7,606 bases of DNA from NCBI GenBank assembly GCA_021161025.1, contig JAGHBK010000053.1, positions 1 through 7,606 of the forward strand, given 5' to 3'. Source of the stretch: a bacterium (GTDB lineage Bacteria; Patescibacteriota; Minisyncoccia; Minisyncoccales; DG-74-3). The notes under the pieces are model-generated. The model did not search any database. It was not told where the DNA came from and was given only the letters and a program-made list of their open reading frames with translations. Shown piece by piece: positions 1-5,706 of this stretch. How positions within the stretch are numbered: the stretch's first letter is position 1; each line of letters starts with the position of its first letter. Made by a program: the position numbers and the translations under genes.

Positions 1-2074
1 GATTGATCCTCCCTTGCTCATCAATAGAGACAACCCTTACTTGTACTATATCTCCTACCTTTACCACCTCTTTTACGCTTTTTATTCTCCGGGGAGCTAA
101 TTTTGAGATATGAATTAAACCTTTTTGGCCTGGTAAAATTTCCACAATTGCTCCAAAATCAGGCAAAATTTTGATTACCTTCCCTTGAAAAACCTCTCCT
201 ACCTTAATTTCTCTGGTAATGTTTTTAATCAATGAGATTGCTTTTTTCCCAGCTTCTTCTGAATCTGAAGTAACATAAATTTTACCCGATTCTTCAATAT
301 CAATTGCTACTCCATACTGATCTATTATTTTTTTAATTACACTTCCTCCCGGACCAATTACCTCACCGATTTTTTCGGGTTCAATCTGTAAGGTGAAAAT
401 CTTTGGAGCATAAGGTGAAAGTTTTTTCCTCGGAGCAGAAATAGCTTTTTTAATTTCGTTTAAAATTTGAATCCTTGCTTTTTTTGCTCTCAATAAAGCC
501 TCTTTAATAATTTCTATTGAAACTCCTTTTATTTTTAAGTCCATCTGAAGGGCGGTTATTCCTTCTTGGGTACCAGCTACTTTCAGATCCATATCACCAT
601 AATGATCCTCAGGTCCCTGGATATCGGTTAGAATTTTATAGTTTCTATTTTCACTTACCAAGCCTATAGCAATTCCCGCTACAGGTCTTTTTATTGGCAC
701 TCCAGCGTCCATTAGAGCTAAAGAAGAACTGCAAACAGATCCCATAGATGTAGAACCATTAGAAGATAAAATCTCAGATACTATTCTAATTGTGTAGGGA
801 AAGTCTTCAGAGCTTGGAACAACAGGTCTTAAGGCCTTTTCGACTAACATTCCGTGACCGATCTCTCTTCTACCCGGACCTCTAATTGGTCTTACTTCGC
901 CTACAGAATAAGGAGGGAAGTTGTAATGATGCATAAAACGTTTTTCGCCAATATATTCCATCCCTTCTAAAAGCTTAACATCTCCCGGAGCGCCTAAAGT
1001 TAAAATAGAAAGAGTTTTAGTTTCTCCCCTGGAAAATAATCCCGAACCGTGAGTTCTAGGTAAAAGACCTACTTGACAGCGAAGATTGCGAATTTGGTCT
1101 AATTTTCTTCCATCAGGCCTTTTTTCTTCAGAAAGGATTTTTTGACGAAAGAAATTTTTTACCTCTTTTTCAAAAATTATTTTTACTAAAGATTCATCCT
1201 CTAAATCTGGAAATTCTTTTTCAATATATTCTAAAAGCGCTTCTTTAATTTCTTTTATTTGTTCCATTCTGTTTTCTTTCTTTTCTTTAAAGATTGCCTT
1301 TTCTAATCTATCACCTAAAAATTTTTTAATTTTGTTTTCTAACTTAGGGTCTATTGGTTTTGTTTCAATTTTAATCTTTTCTCTTCCTTCCTTTTCTTTG
1401 ATTTGGTTTTGGAAATTATAAAGGGTTTCAAAATAGGGCTTTGCCCAATTAATAGCTGAAATTACCTTTTCTTTTTCTATTTCATTACCTTCAGCTTCTA
1501 TCATATTAATTAAAAAATCTTCTTTGTCTTTTAATGCAGAAAGAGTTAAATCTAAAGAGCTTTTTTCTCTTTCAATATAAGTAGGATTTGGTATAAACTT
1601 CCCATCTTTTTCACCAACCCTCAAAGGCATTACTGGGCCTGACCAAGGAACATCAGAAATTAAAAGAGAAATCGAAGCAGCCAAAAGTCCTATTACATCC
1701 GGGTCGTTTTCTTCATCCCAGGAAAGACAGGTAATAATTACCTGAACCGCTCTTCTGAGGTTTTCGGGAAAACGGGGTCTAATAGCCCTATCTATTAATC
1801 TAGCAGTTAAAATAGCTTCGTCAGATGGCCTTCCTTCTCTTCTTATATACCTTGAGCCTAAAATTTTTCCGGCTGCATAATATCTTTCCTCGTAGTTAAC
1901 CACTAAAGGAAAATAATCCAAATTCTCTTTTTCTTCTCCCATTACCACGGTAGCTAAAACAGAAGTGTTTCCATATTGCAAAAGACAAGAACCATTTGCT
2001 AGTTCAGCTAAATCTCCTACTTTTACAATAAGATCTCTACCACCAAACTCAATTTTAAATTCTTTTTGACCCAT
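1..2074 (-). CDS. pnp: Polyribonucleotide nucleotidyltransferase (PNPase), 3' end cut by window
   Basis: Phosphorolytic 3'-to-5' exoribonuclease that degrades mRNA to nucleoside diphosphates; in other bacteria it is a trimer and a degradosome partner. My translation gives 691 codons with no stop before the window edge. The order is a first RNase PH domain (about 1-215, with RREGRPSD near residue 78), a helical linker, and a second RNase PH domain (about 325-545). The second has GRRE near 401-404 and the catalytic motif EDHYGDMDLK, where D490, D496 and K498 match the metal-binding and catalytic set of E. coli PNPase. A KH domain follows with GPGG near 574, then an S1 domain from about 622 that ends in ...DEQGRIN at the edge. 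By family length only some tens of residues or fewer are missing. The ATG shares one base with the upstream stop (TAATG), so translation is probably coupled. No frameshift or missing catalytic residue was seen. Confidence 0.97.
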   Translation of the reverse strand, partial: MGQKEFKIEFGGRDLIVKVGDLAELANGSCLLQYGNTSVLATVVMGEEKENLDYFPLVVNYEERYYAAGKILGSRYIRREGRPSDEAILTARLIDRAIRPRFPENLRRAVQVIITCLSWDEENDPDVIGLLAASISLLISDVPWSGPVMPLRVGEKDGKFIPNPTYIEREKSSLDLTLSALKDKEDFLINMIEAEGNEIEKEKVISAINWAKPYFETLYNFQNQIKEKEGREKIKIETKPIDPKLENKIKKFLGDRLEKAIFKEKKENRMEQIKEIKEALLEYIEKEFPDLEDESLVKIIFEKEVKNFFRQKILSEEKRPDGRKLDQIRNLRCQVGLLPRTHGSGLFSRGETKTLSILTLGAPGDVKLLEGMEYIGEKRFMHHYNFPPYSVGEVRPIRGPGRREIGHGMLVEKALRPVVPSSEDFPYTIRIVSEILSSNGSTSMGSVCSSSLALMDAGVPIKRPVAGIAIGLVSENRNYKILTDIQGPEDHYGDMDLKVAGTQEGITALQMDLKIKGVSIEIIKEALLRAKKARIQILNEIKKAISAPRKKLSPYAPKIFTLQIEPEKIGEVIGPGGSVIKKIIDQYGVAIDIEESGKIYVTSDSEEAGKKAISLIKNITREIKVGEVFQGKVIKILPDFGAIVEILPGQKGLIHISKLAPRRIKSVKEVVKVGDIVQVRVVSIDEQGRIN

Positions 2075-2580
2075 TACATCTTTAATAAATATTTTTCTGG
2101 ATATTTTTCTAAATCGATAAATTCATCTGCCGCCTCTTTTAATTCTGAAGCCGTTGATCTTCCAAAAGCAATTATCTCTACTCTTTTCCCTTGGTTTTTT
2201 AAAAAATTCACCAATTGCAAAAAATCCCCGTCTCCAGAAGCTAAACAAATAGTATCAACAGAAGGGGCAATTCTTACCGCATCAATTGAAATACCAACGT
2301 CCCAATCTGCCTTTTTTAGTCCTCCATAAAACTCTTTTAAATCTCTGACCCTTGTTTCAATTCCTAATTTAGTTAAAGCCTCAAAAAAAGGTTTTTCTTC
2401 CCCACTTTTAGTTCTTACCACATAAGCGAAGGCTCTAATTAATTGCCGCTTGCTAACAGCAGTTTTTAAAACAGCACCGAAGTTTACTCGGGCTCTATAT
2501 AGATTCTTTGCTGAATGGTATAGATTTTGAACGTCTATTAAGACAGCGATTCTTTGAGCTTTATGTTTTGCTGTGATCAT
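2074..2580 (-). CDS. NYN-domain (LabA/DUF88-like) putative ribonuclease
   Basis: Protein of 168 residues that is almost entirely one NYN domain, a PIN-like fold found in putative metal-dependent RNases. Visible motifs are the first strand IAVLIDVQNLYH (D16, N19), a central acidic segment DWDVGISIDAV (D94, D100) and LASGDGDF (D117, D119). These are the acidic positions expected to bind metal. There are no membrane segments or extra domains. The ATG has an AGGA Shine-Dalgarno-like sequence 10 bases upstream, one of few in this window. The gene sits 54 bases after rpsO and overlaps pnp by one base (TAATG), so it is probably co-transcribed with and coupled to PNPase. An endonuclease paired with a 3' exonuclease would make sense in RNA decay, but that role is inferred from context; the substrate is unknown. 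Confidence 0.88.
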   Translation of the reverse strand: MITAKHKAQRIAVLIDVQNLYHSAKNLYRARVNFGAVLKTAVSKRQLIRAFAYVVRTKSGEEKPFFEALTKLGIETRVRDLKEFYGGLKKADWDVGISIDAVRIAPSVDTICLASGDGDFLQLVNFLKNQGKRVEIIAFGRSTASELKEAADEFIDLEKYPEKYLLKM

Positions 2581-2634
2581 AAAAATGCGATCCTAATTTA
2601 CCAATATCATCCGAATTCTCCGAATATTTAGAGA

Positions 2635-2901
2635 TTATTTTTTTAATCCTATCTTTTTGATAATTTTTTTATAGCGATCTGGGCTTTCTCTCTTTAGATA
2701 ATTCAAGAGAGAACGTCTTGTATTAACCATCTTCAAGAGTCCTCTCTTTGAGTGAAAGTCTTTGGGGTGGGTTTTGAAATGTAACAACAACCTTTTAATC
2801 TCTTCGGTTAAAAGGGCTATTTGGACCTCAGGAGAACCGGTGTCTGATTCATGAAGTTTATATTTTTTAATAATTTTCTCTTTTTCCTCAGGTGTTAACA
2901 T
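2635..2901 (-). CDS. rpsO: 30S ribosomal protein S15
   Basis: Primary-binding small-subunit protein that contacts 16S rRNA (helices 20-22) and helps form the platform. The 88-residue length is essentially the family length (about 89). The conserved blocks are intact: [16 protein letters not shown] (17-32), which includes the RNA-contacting loop, and [11 protein letters not shown] followed by RRSLLNYL (45-69). The start is the ATG at 2901; the next bases encode the usual [10 protein letters not shown] opening. A consensus TATAAT lies only 17 bases upstream, so the transcript leader should be about 10 bases, without a recognisable Shine-Dalgarno sequence. It is the first gene of an rpsO-NYN-pnp unit, the arrangement known from many bacteria apart from the NYN insertion. 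Confidence 0.98.
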   Translation of the reverse strand: MLTPEEKEKIIKKYKLHESDTGSPEVQIALLTEEIKRLLLHFKTHPKDFHSKRGLLKMVNTRRSLLNYLKRESPDRYKKIIKKIGLKK

Positions 2902-2918
2902 ATGATTTCGCTAATTTT

Positions 2919-2949
2919 ATTATACCATCTTTCTAAATAAAAAAAGCAA
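2919..2949 (-). promoter_or_regulatory. Probable promoter of the rpsO-NYN-pnp unit
   Basis: On the minus strand a perfect -10 hexamer TATAAT occupies 2924-2919. The best -35 match is TTGCTT at 2949-2944 with a long 19-base spacer, so the -35 is weak. The expected start is near 2912, about 11 bases before the rpsO ATG, giving a very short leader. The -10 call is strong; the -35 and start site are inferred. Confidence 0.6.
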
Positions 2950-2960
2950 TTCTTTACTTA

Positions 2961-2990
2961 TAGTTTTGACATTTGACATTTGAGTTTTGA
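2961..2990. repeat. AT-rich TTTTGACATTTG-type repeat beside tRNA-Lys
   Basis: Short tandem-like units (TTTTGACATTTGACATTTGA, then GTTTTGA) fill the space between tRNA-Lys and the rpsO promoter. A 15-base piece, TAGTTTTGACATTTG (2961-2975), recurs exactly in inverted orientation at 5414-5428, next to tRNA-Pro. Related sequence also occurs at 5510-5540 and inside cca. It looks like a degenerate genome-wide repeat rather than a regulatory site. Confidence 0.6.
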
Positions 2991-3001
2991 GCTTATTTTA
3001 G

Positions 3002-3075
3002 TGCCCCGCGCAGGAGTCGAACCTGCAAACCTTCTCCTTAAGAGGGAGCTGCTCTACCAGTTGAGCTAGCGGGGC
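3002..3075 (-). tRNA. tRNA-Lys(CTT)
   Basis: A full cloverleaf of 74 bases can be folded by eye. The acceptor is GCCCCGC/GCGGGGC, the D arm GCTC/GAGC, and the anticodon stem GCTCC/GGAGA closes all but its outermost pair. The anticodon loop is CTCTTAA with anticodon CTT (reads AAG, lysine). The T arm is GCAGG-TTCGACT-CCTGC with discriminator A at 3002. No CCA follows (next bases C, T), so the end must be added by a CCA-adding enzyme. Its 5' base directly follows the stop codon of the pilin-like gene, so it is very probably cut out of the same transcript by RNase P. Confidence 0.96.
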
Positions 3076-3492
3076 TTAGGGACATTTAATTTCCCACCAG
3101 GTTTTCAAACCAGTCCATTCAGCTACTCCAATAATTTGCAAAAAAGTACTTAAAAATATCCAGGATCCGAAAATTATAATCAGGCCGATGACTACTGAAG
3201 TTATTAATTTTTTGCCGCTAGCTACTTGTTCAGGGTTTCCCCCGGAAGTGAGCCATATCGTTCCCCCGACTACCAACATTAAAATTGCAATTGGAGGGAC
3301 GAGATTAGTTAAAACAAACTCTACAATTCTATTAATCATTACAAATAGATGACAGAGTTGACAGGGTTGGCTCTCATCTTCTGGAGTATTAGGGTCATCT
3401 ATAGTGCCACAAGGAACGAGTCCTCCGTAAGCCGGAGTAGTAAACAAAAAAAGAGTTATTATTAGACAAGTTGCCAAAAGCATTTTTTTCAT
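3076..3492 (-). CDS. Type IV secretion pilin-like small membrane protein
   Basis: Protein of 138 residues with the layout of the VirB2/TrbC-like pilins common in Patescibacteria. An N-terminal signal-like hydrophobic segment (about 4-20) is followed by a plausible cleavage region TPAYGG (19-24). A short polar Cys-bearing stretch comes next (C28, C44, C47, the last two as CQLC). Two long hydrophobic helices follow (about 58-82 and 97-121), separated by SGGNPEQVASGKK; that loop is typical of the family. The tail ends in a final Cys (C137). The likely role is a membrane subunit of a pilus or DNA-transfer apparatus, but no other secretion gene is visible here. The ATG at 3492 lacks a Shine-Dalgarno sequence; an ATG four codons in is the alternative. 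The TAA abuts tRNA-Lys, so after RNase P cleavage the mRNA would end at its own stop codon. Confidence 0.75.
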   Translation of the reverse strand: MKKMLLATCLIITLFLFTTPAYGGLVPCGTIDDPNTPEDESQPCQLCHLFVMINRIVEFVLTNLVPPIAILMLVVGGTIWLTSGGNPEQVASGKKLITSVVIGLIIIFGSWIFLSTFLQIIGVAEWTGLKTWWEIKCP

Positions 3493-3521
3493 ATATTTTG
3501 TAAGATTTTAATTAATTTTTA

Positions 3522-3590
3522 TACTTTGTGCCCCCGGAAGGACTTGCCCGATCATCCGATCGGGCGCCCCATCGAATGATGGGGCGAACC
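3522..3590 (-). repeat. Two tandem perfect hairpins splitting a tRNA-like 3' fragment
   Basis: Two perfect 20-base hairpins lie back to back. Bases 3546-3565 have stem GCCCGATC with loop ATCC; bases 3566-3585 have stem GCCCCATC with loop GAAT (9 bp if the flanking C-G pair is counted). On the minus strand they are preceded by GGGTTC and followed by AAGTCCTTCCGGGGGCA. Joined, these resemble a tRNA T-loop, 3' acceptor strand and discriminator, so the hairpins would sit exactly inside the T loop. The T stem does not pair fully and no 5' tRNA half is present, so this is at best a relic. The hairpins lie between tRNA-Arg and the pilin gene and have no T-run, so they are not ordinary terminators; they could be processing sites. 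Confidence 0.55.
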
Positions 3591-3599
3591 CAATCATTG

Positions 3600-3671
3600 T
3601 GCCCCTGGCAAGACTCGAACTTGCACCACTGGGTCCGAAGCCCAGCACTCTATCCATTAAGCTACAGGGGC
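3600..3671 (-). tRNA. tRNA-Arg(TCG)
   Basis: A cloverleaf of 72 bases: acceptor GCCCCTG/CAGGGGC, D arm GCTT/GAGT, anticodon stem CTGGG/CCCAG, loop CTTCGGA with anticodon TCG (reads CGA and probably other CGN, arginine). The T arm is GCAAG-TTCGAGT-CTTGC with discriminator A at 3600. No CCA is encoded. A good promoter ends 7 bases upstream, so this tRNA probably begins the transcript that also carries the pilin-like gene and tRNA-Lys. Confidence 0.96.
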
Positions 3672-3678
3672 ATATAAA

Positions 3679-3706
3679 ATTTTACCAAATTCATTGAAAA
3701 AGGCAA
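3679..3706 (-). promoter_or_regulatory. Probable promoter of tRNA-Arg, pilin and tRNA-Lys
   Basis: On the minus strand: -35 TTGCCT (3706-3701, 4 of 6 matches), a 16-base spacer, and -10 TAAAAT (3684-3679, 5 of 6) preceded by an extended -10 TGG. Transcription would start at about 3672, essentially at the first base of tRNA-Arg, a typical spacing for a tRNA promoter. Confidence 0.65.
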
Positions 3707-3731
3707 GCATTTCAGTTAGAATTTAAAGTAT

Positions 3732-3808
3732 GAACCCCGCACCAAATTTTGCGAGAGGGGTCATAGAGATGCCTTCTCTACAGGAAAGGTCTATTCGACC
3801 CGGGCATC
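3732..3808. other. GC-rich foldable intergenic element upstream of cca
   Basis: This block stands out from AT-rich surroundings and has several complementary segments. CCCCGC (3735-3740) can pair with GCG and GGGG (3751-3760). TAGAGA (3764-3769) pairs with TCTCTA (3775-3780) around a 5-base loop. GATGCC (3768-3773) pairs with GGCATC (3803-3808) and encloses GGTC-TATTC-GACC (3788-3800). GGGTC (3758-3762) can pair instead with GACCC (3797-3801). Some of these pairings exclude each other. It could be a leader of cca, a small RNA on either strand, or a mobile palindromic repeat; no known RNA family was recognised. Confidence 0.4.
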
Positions 3809-3842
3809 CAGAGTTTGTTAAATAAAATTTTAATTCTTGATT

Positions 3843-5393
3843 ATGTTTTCATTAGAACGACAAAGTTGGCACGGGGCAAGGATTCCAAAAGAGGTAAAGT
3901 CGATAATTTCTAAATTAAAAAAGGCGGGTTTTGAAGCTTTTGTAGTTGGAGGTTGTGTTAGAGACTTTTTAAGGGGGGTGGAACCTACAGATTGGGATAT
4001 TACAACTAATGCTAAACCAAAAGAAATTCGAAAAATTTTTCCTCAGAGCTTTTATAATAATAAATTTTTTACTGTTACTGTTAAAACAAAGAGCAAGGAA
4101 CCTAACCTAAAAGAGATTGAAGTTACTACCTATAGGTCTGAAGCAAAATATACTGATAAGCGTCATCCTGATGAAGTAAAATATGCCAAAACTCTTCAGG
4201 AAGATTTAGCGAGAAGAGATTTTACAATTAATGCGATGGCATTAGAAATTCAAAATTCAAAAATCAAAATGCAAAATGAAAAAGAGAAATTCAAAATCAT
4301 TGATTTATTTGATGGAAAGAAAGACCTTAAAAATAGGATTATTAGAGCAGTAGGTGATCCAAAAGAGCGTTTTTCAGAGGATGCTTTAAGAATGATGAGA
4401 GCGGTAAGATTCGCTACCACCCTGAACCGAGCTTGCTCTGGTTCAGGGCAAGCTTCAAATTGGCAAATTGAGCCAAAAACTTTCGAGGCGATAATAAAAA
4501 ATTCTCCTTGGCTTCAGGCTATTTCCAAAGAAAGAATTAGAGATGAATTTTTAAAAATTATTATGTCAAAAAATGCTTCCTCAGGAATTGAGCTTTTAAG
4601 AAAGGTAAATCTTTTAAAATATATTATTCCTGAACTAGAAGAGGGATATGGAGTGACTCAAAATAAACACCATATCTATACCTGTTATGAGCATTATTTA
4701 AAGTCTTTGGATTATGCAGCCAAAAAAAATTTTAACAAGTATGTTAGATTAGCAGCTCTCTTTCATGACATTGGGAAGCCTCGCACAAAACGAGGAGAAG
4801 GGCCTGATGCTACTTTTTATGGGCACGAGATAGTGTCAGCTAAAATGACAGCTCAGATTTTAAACAGATTAAGGTTTCCTAAAAAAGATATTGAGAAAAT
4901 AGTAAAGCTTGTAAGATACCACCTTTTTTATTATCACCCAGATGAAGTTTCAGAAGCATCTGTGAGAAGATTGCTTAGAAAAGTAGGTCCTGAAAATATA
5001 GATGAATTAATTCAAGTAAGAATGGCAGACAGAATTGGTTCTGGTTGCCCCAAGGCAGAGCCTTATAAACTAAGGCACTTACGATATGTTATTGAAAAGG
5101 TTTCACAAGATCCGATATCTGTAAAAATGCTGAAGGTTGATGGGAATGATGTAATGAAAATTTTAAATATAAAACCAGGTCCTAAGGTAGGACAAATTTT
5201 GGATGTCCTCCTTGGCTATGTCCTAGAGGACCCAAAGAAAAATAAAAGGGAGTTCTTGCTAAATGAGATTAAAAATTTAGGAAAACTATCAGAAAAGGAG
5301 TTAATCTCTTTAAGCCAGAAGGCAAGGGAAGAAAGAAATAAGATTGAAACAAAAAGAGATGAAATGACAAAGAAAAAATACTGGATCACTTAA
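3843..5393 (+). CDS. cca: CCA tRNA nucleotidyltransferase with HD domain
   Basis: Adds or repairs the 3' CCA of tRNAs using CTP and ATP. The 516 residues hold a class II nucleotidyltransferase head with GGCVRD (36-41), the metal-binding pair D50 and D52 in TDWDITTNA, and ARRDFTINAMA (123-133). RAVGDPKERF and SEDALRMMRAVRF (169-190) follow; E179, D180 and R183 form the EDxxR element that reads the incoming base. Then come an RNA-binding helical region and an HD domain (ALFHDIGKP, H308/D309; later YGHE). Compared with the usual family pattern there are two extra stretches: about 137-150, encoded by an AT-rich repeat, and about 196-206, encoded by a palindrome. The start is taken as ATG 3843; a TTG two codons earlier is less likely, and no Shine-Dalgarno sequence is seen for either. 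Every tRNA in the window lacks an encoded CCA, so this enzyme is needed to complete them. Confidence 0.96.
   Translation: MFSLERQSWHGARIPKEVKSIISKLKKAGFEAFVVGGCVRDFLRGVEPTDWDITTNAKPKEIRKIFPQSFYNNKFFTVTVKTKSKEPNLKEIEVTTYRSEAKYTDKRHPDEVKYAKTLQEDLARRDFTINAMALEIQNSKIKMQNEKEKFKIIDLFDGKKDLKNRIIRAVGDPKERFSEDALRMMRAVRFATTLNRACSGSGQASNWQIEPKTFEAIIKNSPWLQAISKERIRDEFLKIIMSKNASSGIELLRKVNLLKYIIPELEEGYGVTQNKHHIYTCYEHYLKSLDYAAKKNFNKYVRLAALFHDIGKPRTKRGEGPDATFYGHEIVSAKMTAQILNRLRFPKKDIEKIVKLVRYHLFYYHPDEVSEASVRRLLRKVGPENIDELIQVRMADRIGSGCPKAEPYKLRHLRYVIEKVSQDPISVKMLKVDGNDVMKILNIKPGPKVGQILDVLLGYVLEDPKKNKREFLLNEIKNLGKLSEKELISLSQKAREERNKIETKRDEMTKKKYWIT
4246..4303 (+). repeat. AT-rich repeat tract inside cca
   Basis: The tract is built of CAAAATTCAAAAATCAAAATGC-like units and encodes the low-complexity residues around QNSKIKMQNEKEKF (137-150). 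It falls between AMALEI and IIDLFDG, where family members usually have only a few residues. It is similar in style to the intergenic repeats beside tRNA-Lys and tRNA-Pro, suggesting an in-frame repeat insertion in a surface loop. Confidence 0.55.
4420..4448 (+). repeat. Perfect palindrome inserted in frame in cca
   Basis: CCCTGAACC (4420-4428) pairs perfectly with GGTTCAGGG (4440-4448). The loop contains GAGC-TT-GCTC, so the stem extends to 13 bp with one bulged T. It encodes residues within LNRACSGSGQASNW (194-207), which interrupt the usual run from VRFATxL to IEPKT. The GC-rich bases differ from the surrounding gene. This resembles the small palindromic elements known inside genes of Rickettsia and some other bacteria; relationship by descent is not claimed. 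Confidence 0.65.
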
Positions 5394-5396
5394 AAA

Positions 5397-5428
5397 TGTC
5401 AAATGTCAAATCGCAAATGTCAAAACTA
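5397..5428. repeat. AT-rich ATGTCAAATGTCAAA repeat before tRNA-Pro
   Basis: Three ATGTCAAA units fill the short gap between the cca stop codon and tRNA-Pro. Bases 5414-5428 are the exact reverse complement of 2961-2975. No promoter was recognised here, so tRNA-Pro may be read from the cca transcript. Confidence 0.6.
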
Positions 5429-5429
5429 A

Positions 5430-5501
5430 CGGGGACTAGTTCAGCGGTAGAACGCACGGTTCGGGACCGTGAGATGGAGGGTTCGACTCCCTCGTCCCCG
5501 A
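5430..5501 (+). tRNA. tRNA-Pro(CGG)
   Basis: A cloverleaf of 72 bases: acceptor CGGGGAC/GTCCCCG, D arm GTTC/GAAC, anticodon stem CACGG/CCGTG, loop TTCGGGA with anticodon CGG (reads CCG, proline). The T arm is GAGGG-TTCGACT-CCCTC with discriminator A at 5501. The C1-G72 end pair with A73 is the usual bacterial tRNA-Pro signature. No CCA is encoded. The cca stop lies 37 bases upstream, filled by an AT-rich repeat. Confidence 0.96.
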
Positions 5502-5509
5502 CAAAATAT

Positions 5510-5540
5510 TTTGAGTTTTGAATTTTGAGATTTGAAATTG
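5510..5540. repeat. AT-rich TTTTGAGTTTTGAATTTTGA repeat after tRNA-Pro
   Basis: Degenerate units of about 7-8 bases (TTTTGAG, TTTTGAA, TTTTGAG, TTTGAAA) between tRNA-Pro and the interrupted tRNA. It is of the same general style as the repeats at 2961 and 5397 and inside cca. Immediately after it, CCGAGG occurs twice around CGAAAG at about 5542-5559, also unexplained. Confidence 0.5.
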
Positions 5541-5599
5541 ACCGAGGCGAAAGCCGAGGGAACGGGCCTGTAGTTTAAAGGAAAAACACCGCATTTTCA

Positions 5600-5706
5600 C
5601 CCCGTTAGAAATAATCAAAGGGCTCATAGTTTAATGGAAAAACACCGCATTCGCATTGCGGAGATGTGAGTTCGATTCTCACTGAGTCCATAAATTTCTA
5701 ACGGGG
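5600..5706 (+). repeat. 13-bp inverted repeat flanking tRNA-Ala inside the interrupted tRNA
   Basis: CCCCGTTAGAAAT (5600-5612) is perfectly complementary to ATTTCTAACGGGG (5694-5706), with the complete tRNA-Ala between the arms. In RNA this stem would sit just above the anticodon stem of the outer tRNA, separated by an internal loop of about 6 by 5 bases that includes the TTC anticodon. Further copies lie downstream at 5747 and 5787-5809. No open reading frame or transposase is inside. Confidence 0.8.
5620..5690 (+). tRNA. tRNA-Ala(CGC), nested in the interrupted tRNA
   Basis: A complete 71-base cloverleaf: acceptor GGGCTCA/TGAGTCC, D arm GTTT/AAAC, anticodon stem CCGCA/TGCGG, loop TTCGCAT with anticodon CGC (reads GCG, alanine). 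The T arm is GTGAG-TTCGATT-CTCAC with discriminator A at 5690. The acceptor has the G3-U70 wobble that alanyl-tRNA synthetase recognises. No extra CCA follows the discriminator. The body is strikingly similar to the outer tRNA-Glu halves (same D arm, anticodon stem and T-loop frame), so the two look like diverged duplicates. Confidence 0.9.

Noticed and set aside
2066..2329. Plus-strand open frame of 87 codons
   Set aside because: It lies wholly antisense to the NYN and pnp genes, has no recognisable domain, and those genes are clearly real.
2964..2981. TTGACA sequences as -35 boxes
   Set aside because: They belong to the AT-rich repeat units, occur in several copies and have no -10 partner at the right distance in a useful direction.
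3546..3585. Rho-independent terminator after tRNA-Arg
   Set aside because: The hairpins are strong but no T-run follows on the minus strand, and the downstream pilin gene and tRNA-Lys have no better promoter.
3837..3842. TTG start for cca two codons upstream of the ATG
   Set aside because: The ATG at 3843 is available, neither site has a Shine-Dalgarno sequence, and ATG is the simpler choice.
5436..5627. Minus-strand open frame of 63 codons
   Set aside because: It runs antisense through tRNA-Pro and the 5' half of the interrupted tRNA; residues such as GTRESNPPSHGPE are what tRNA antisense reads as.
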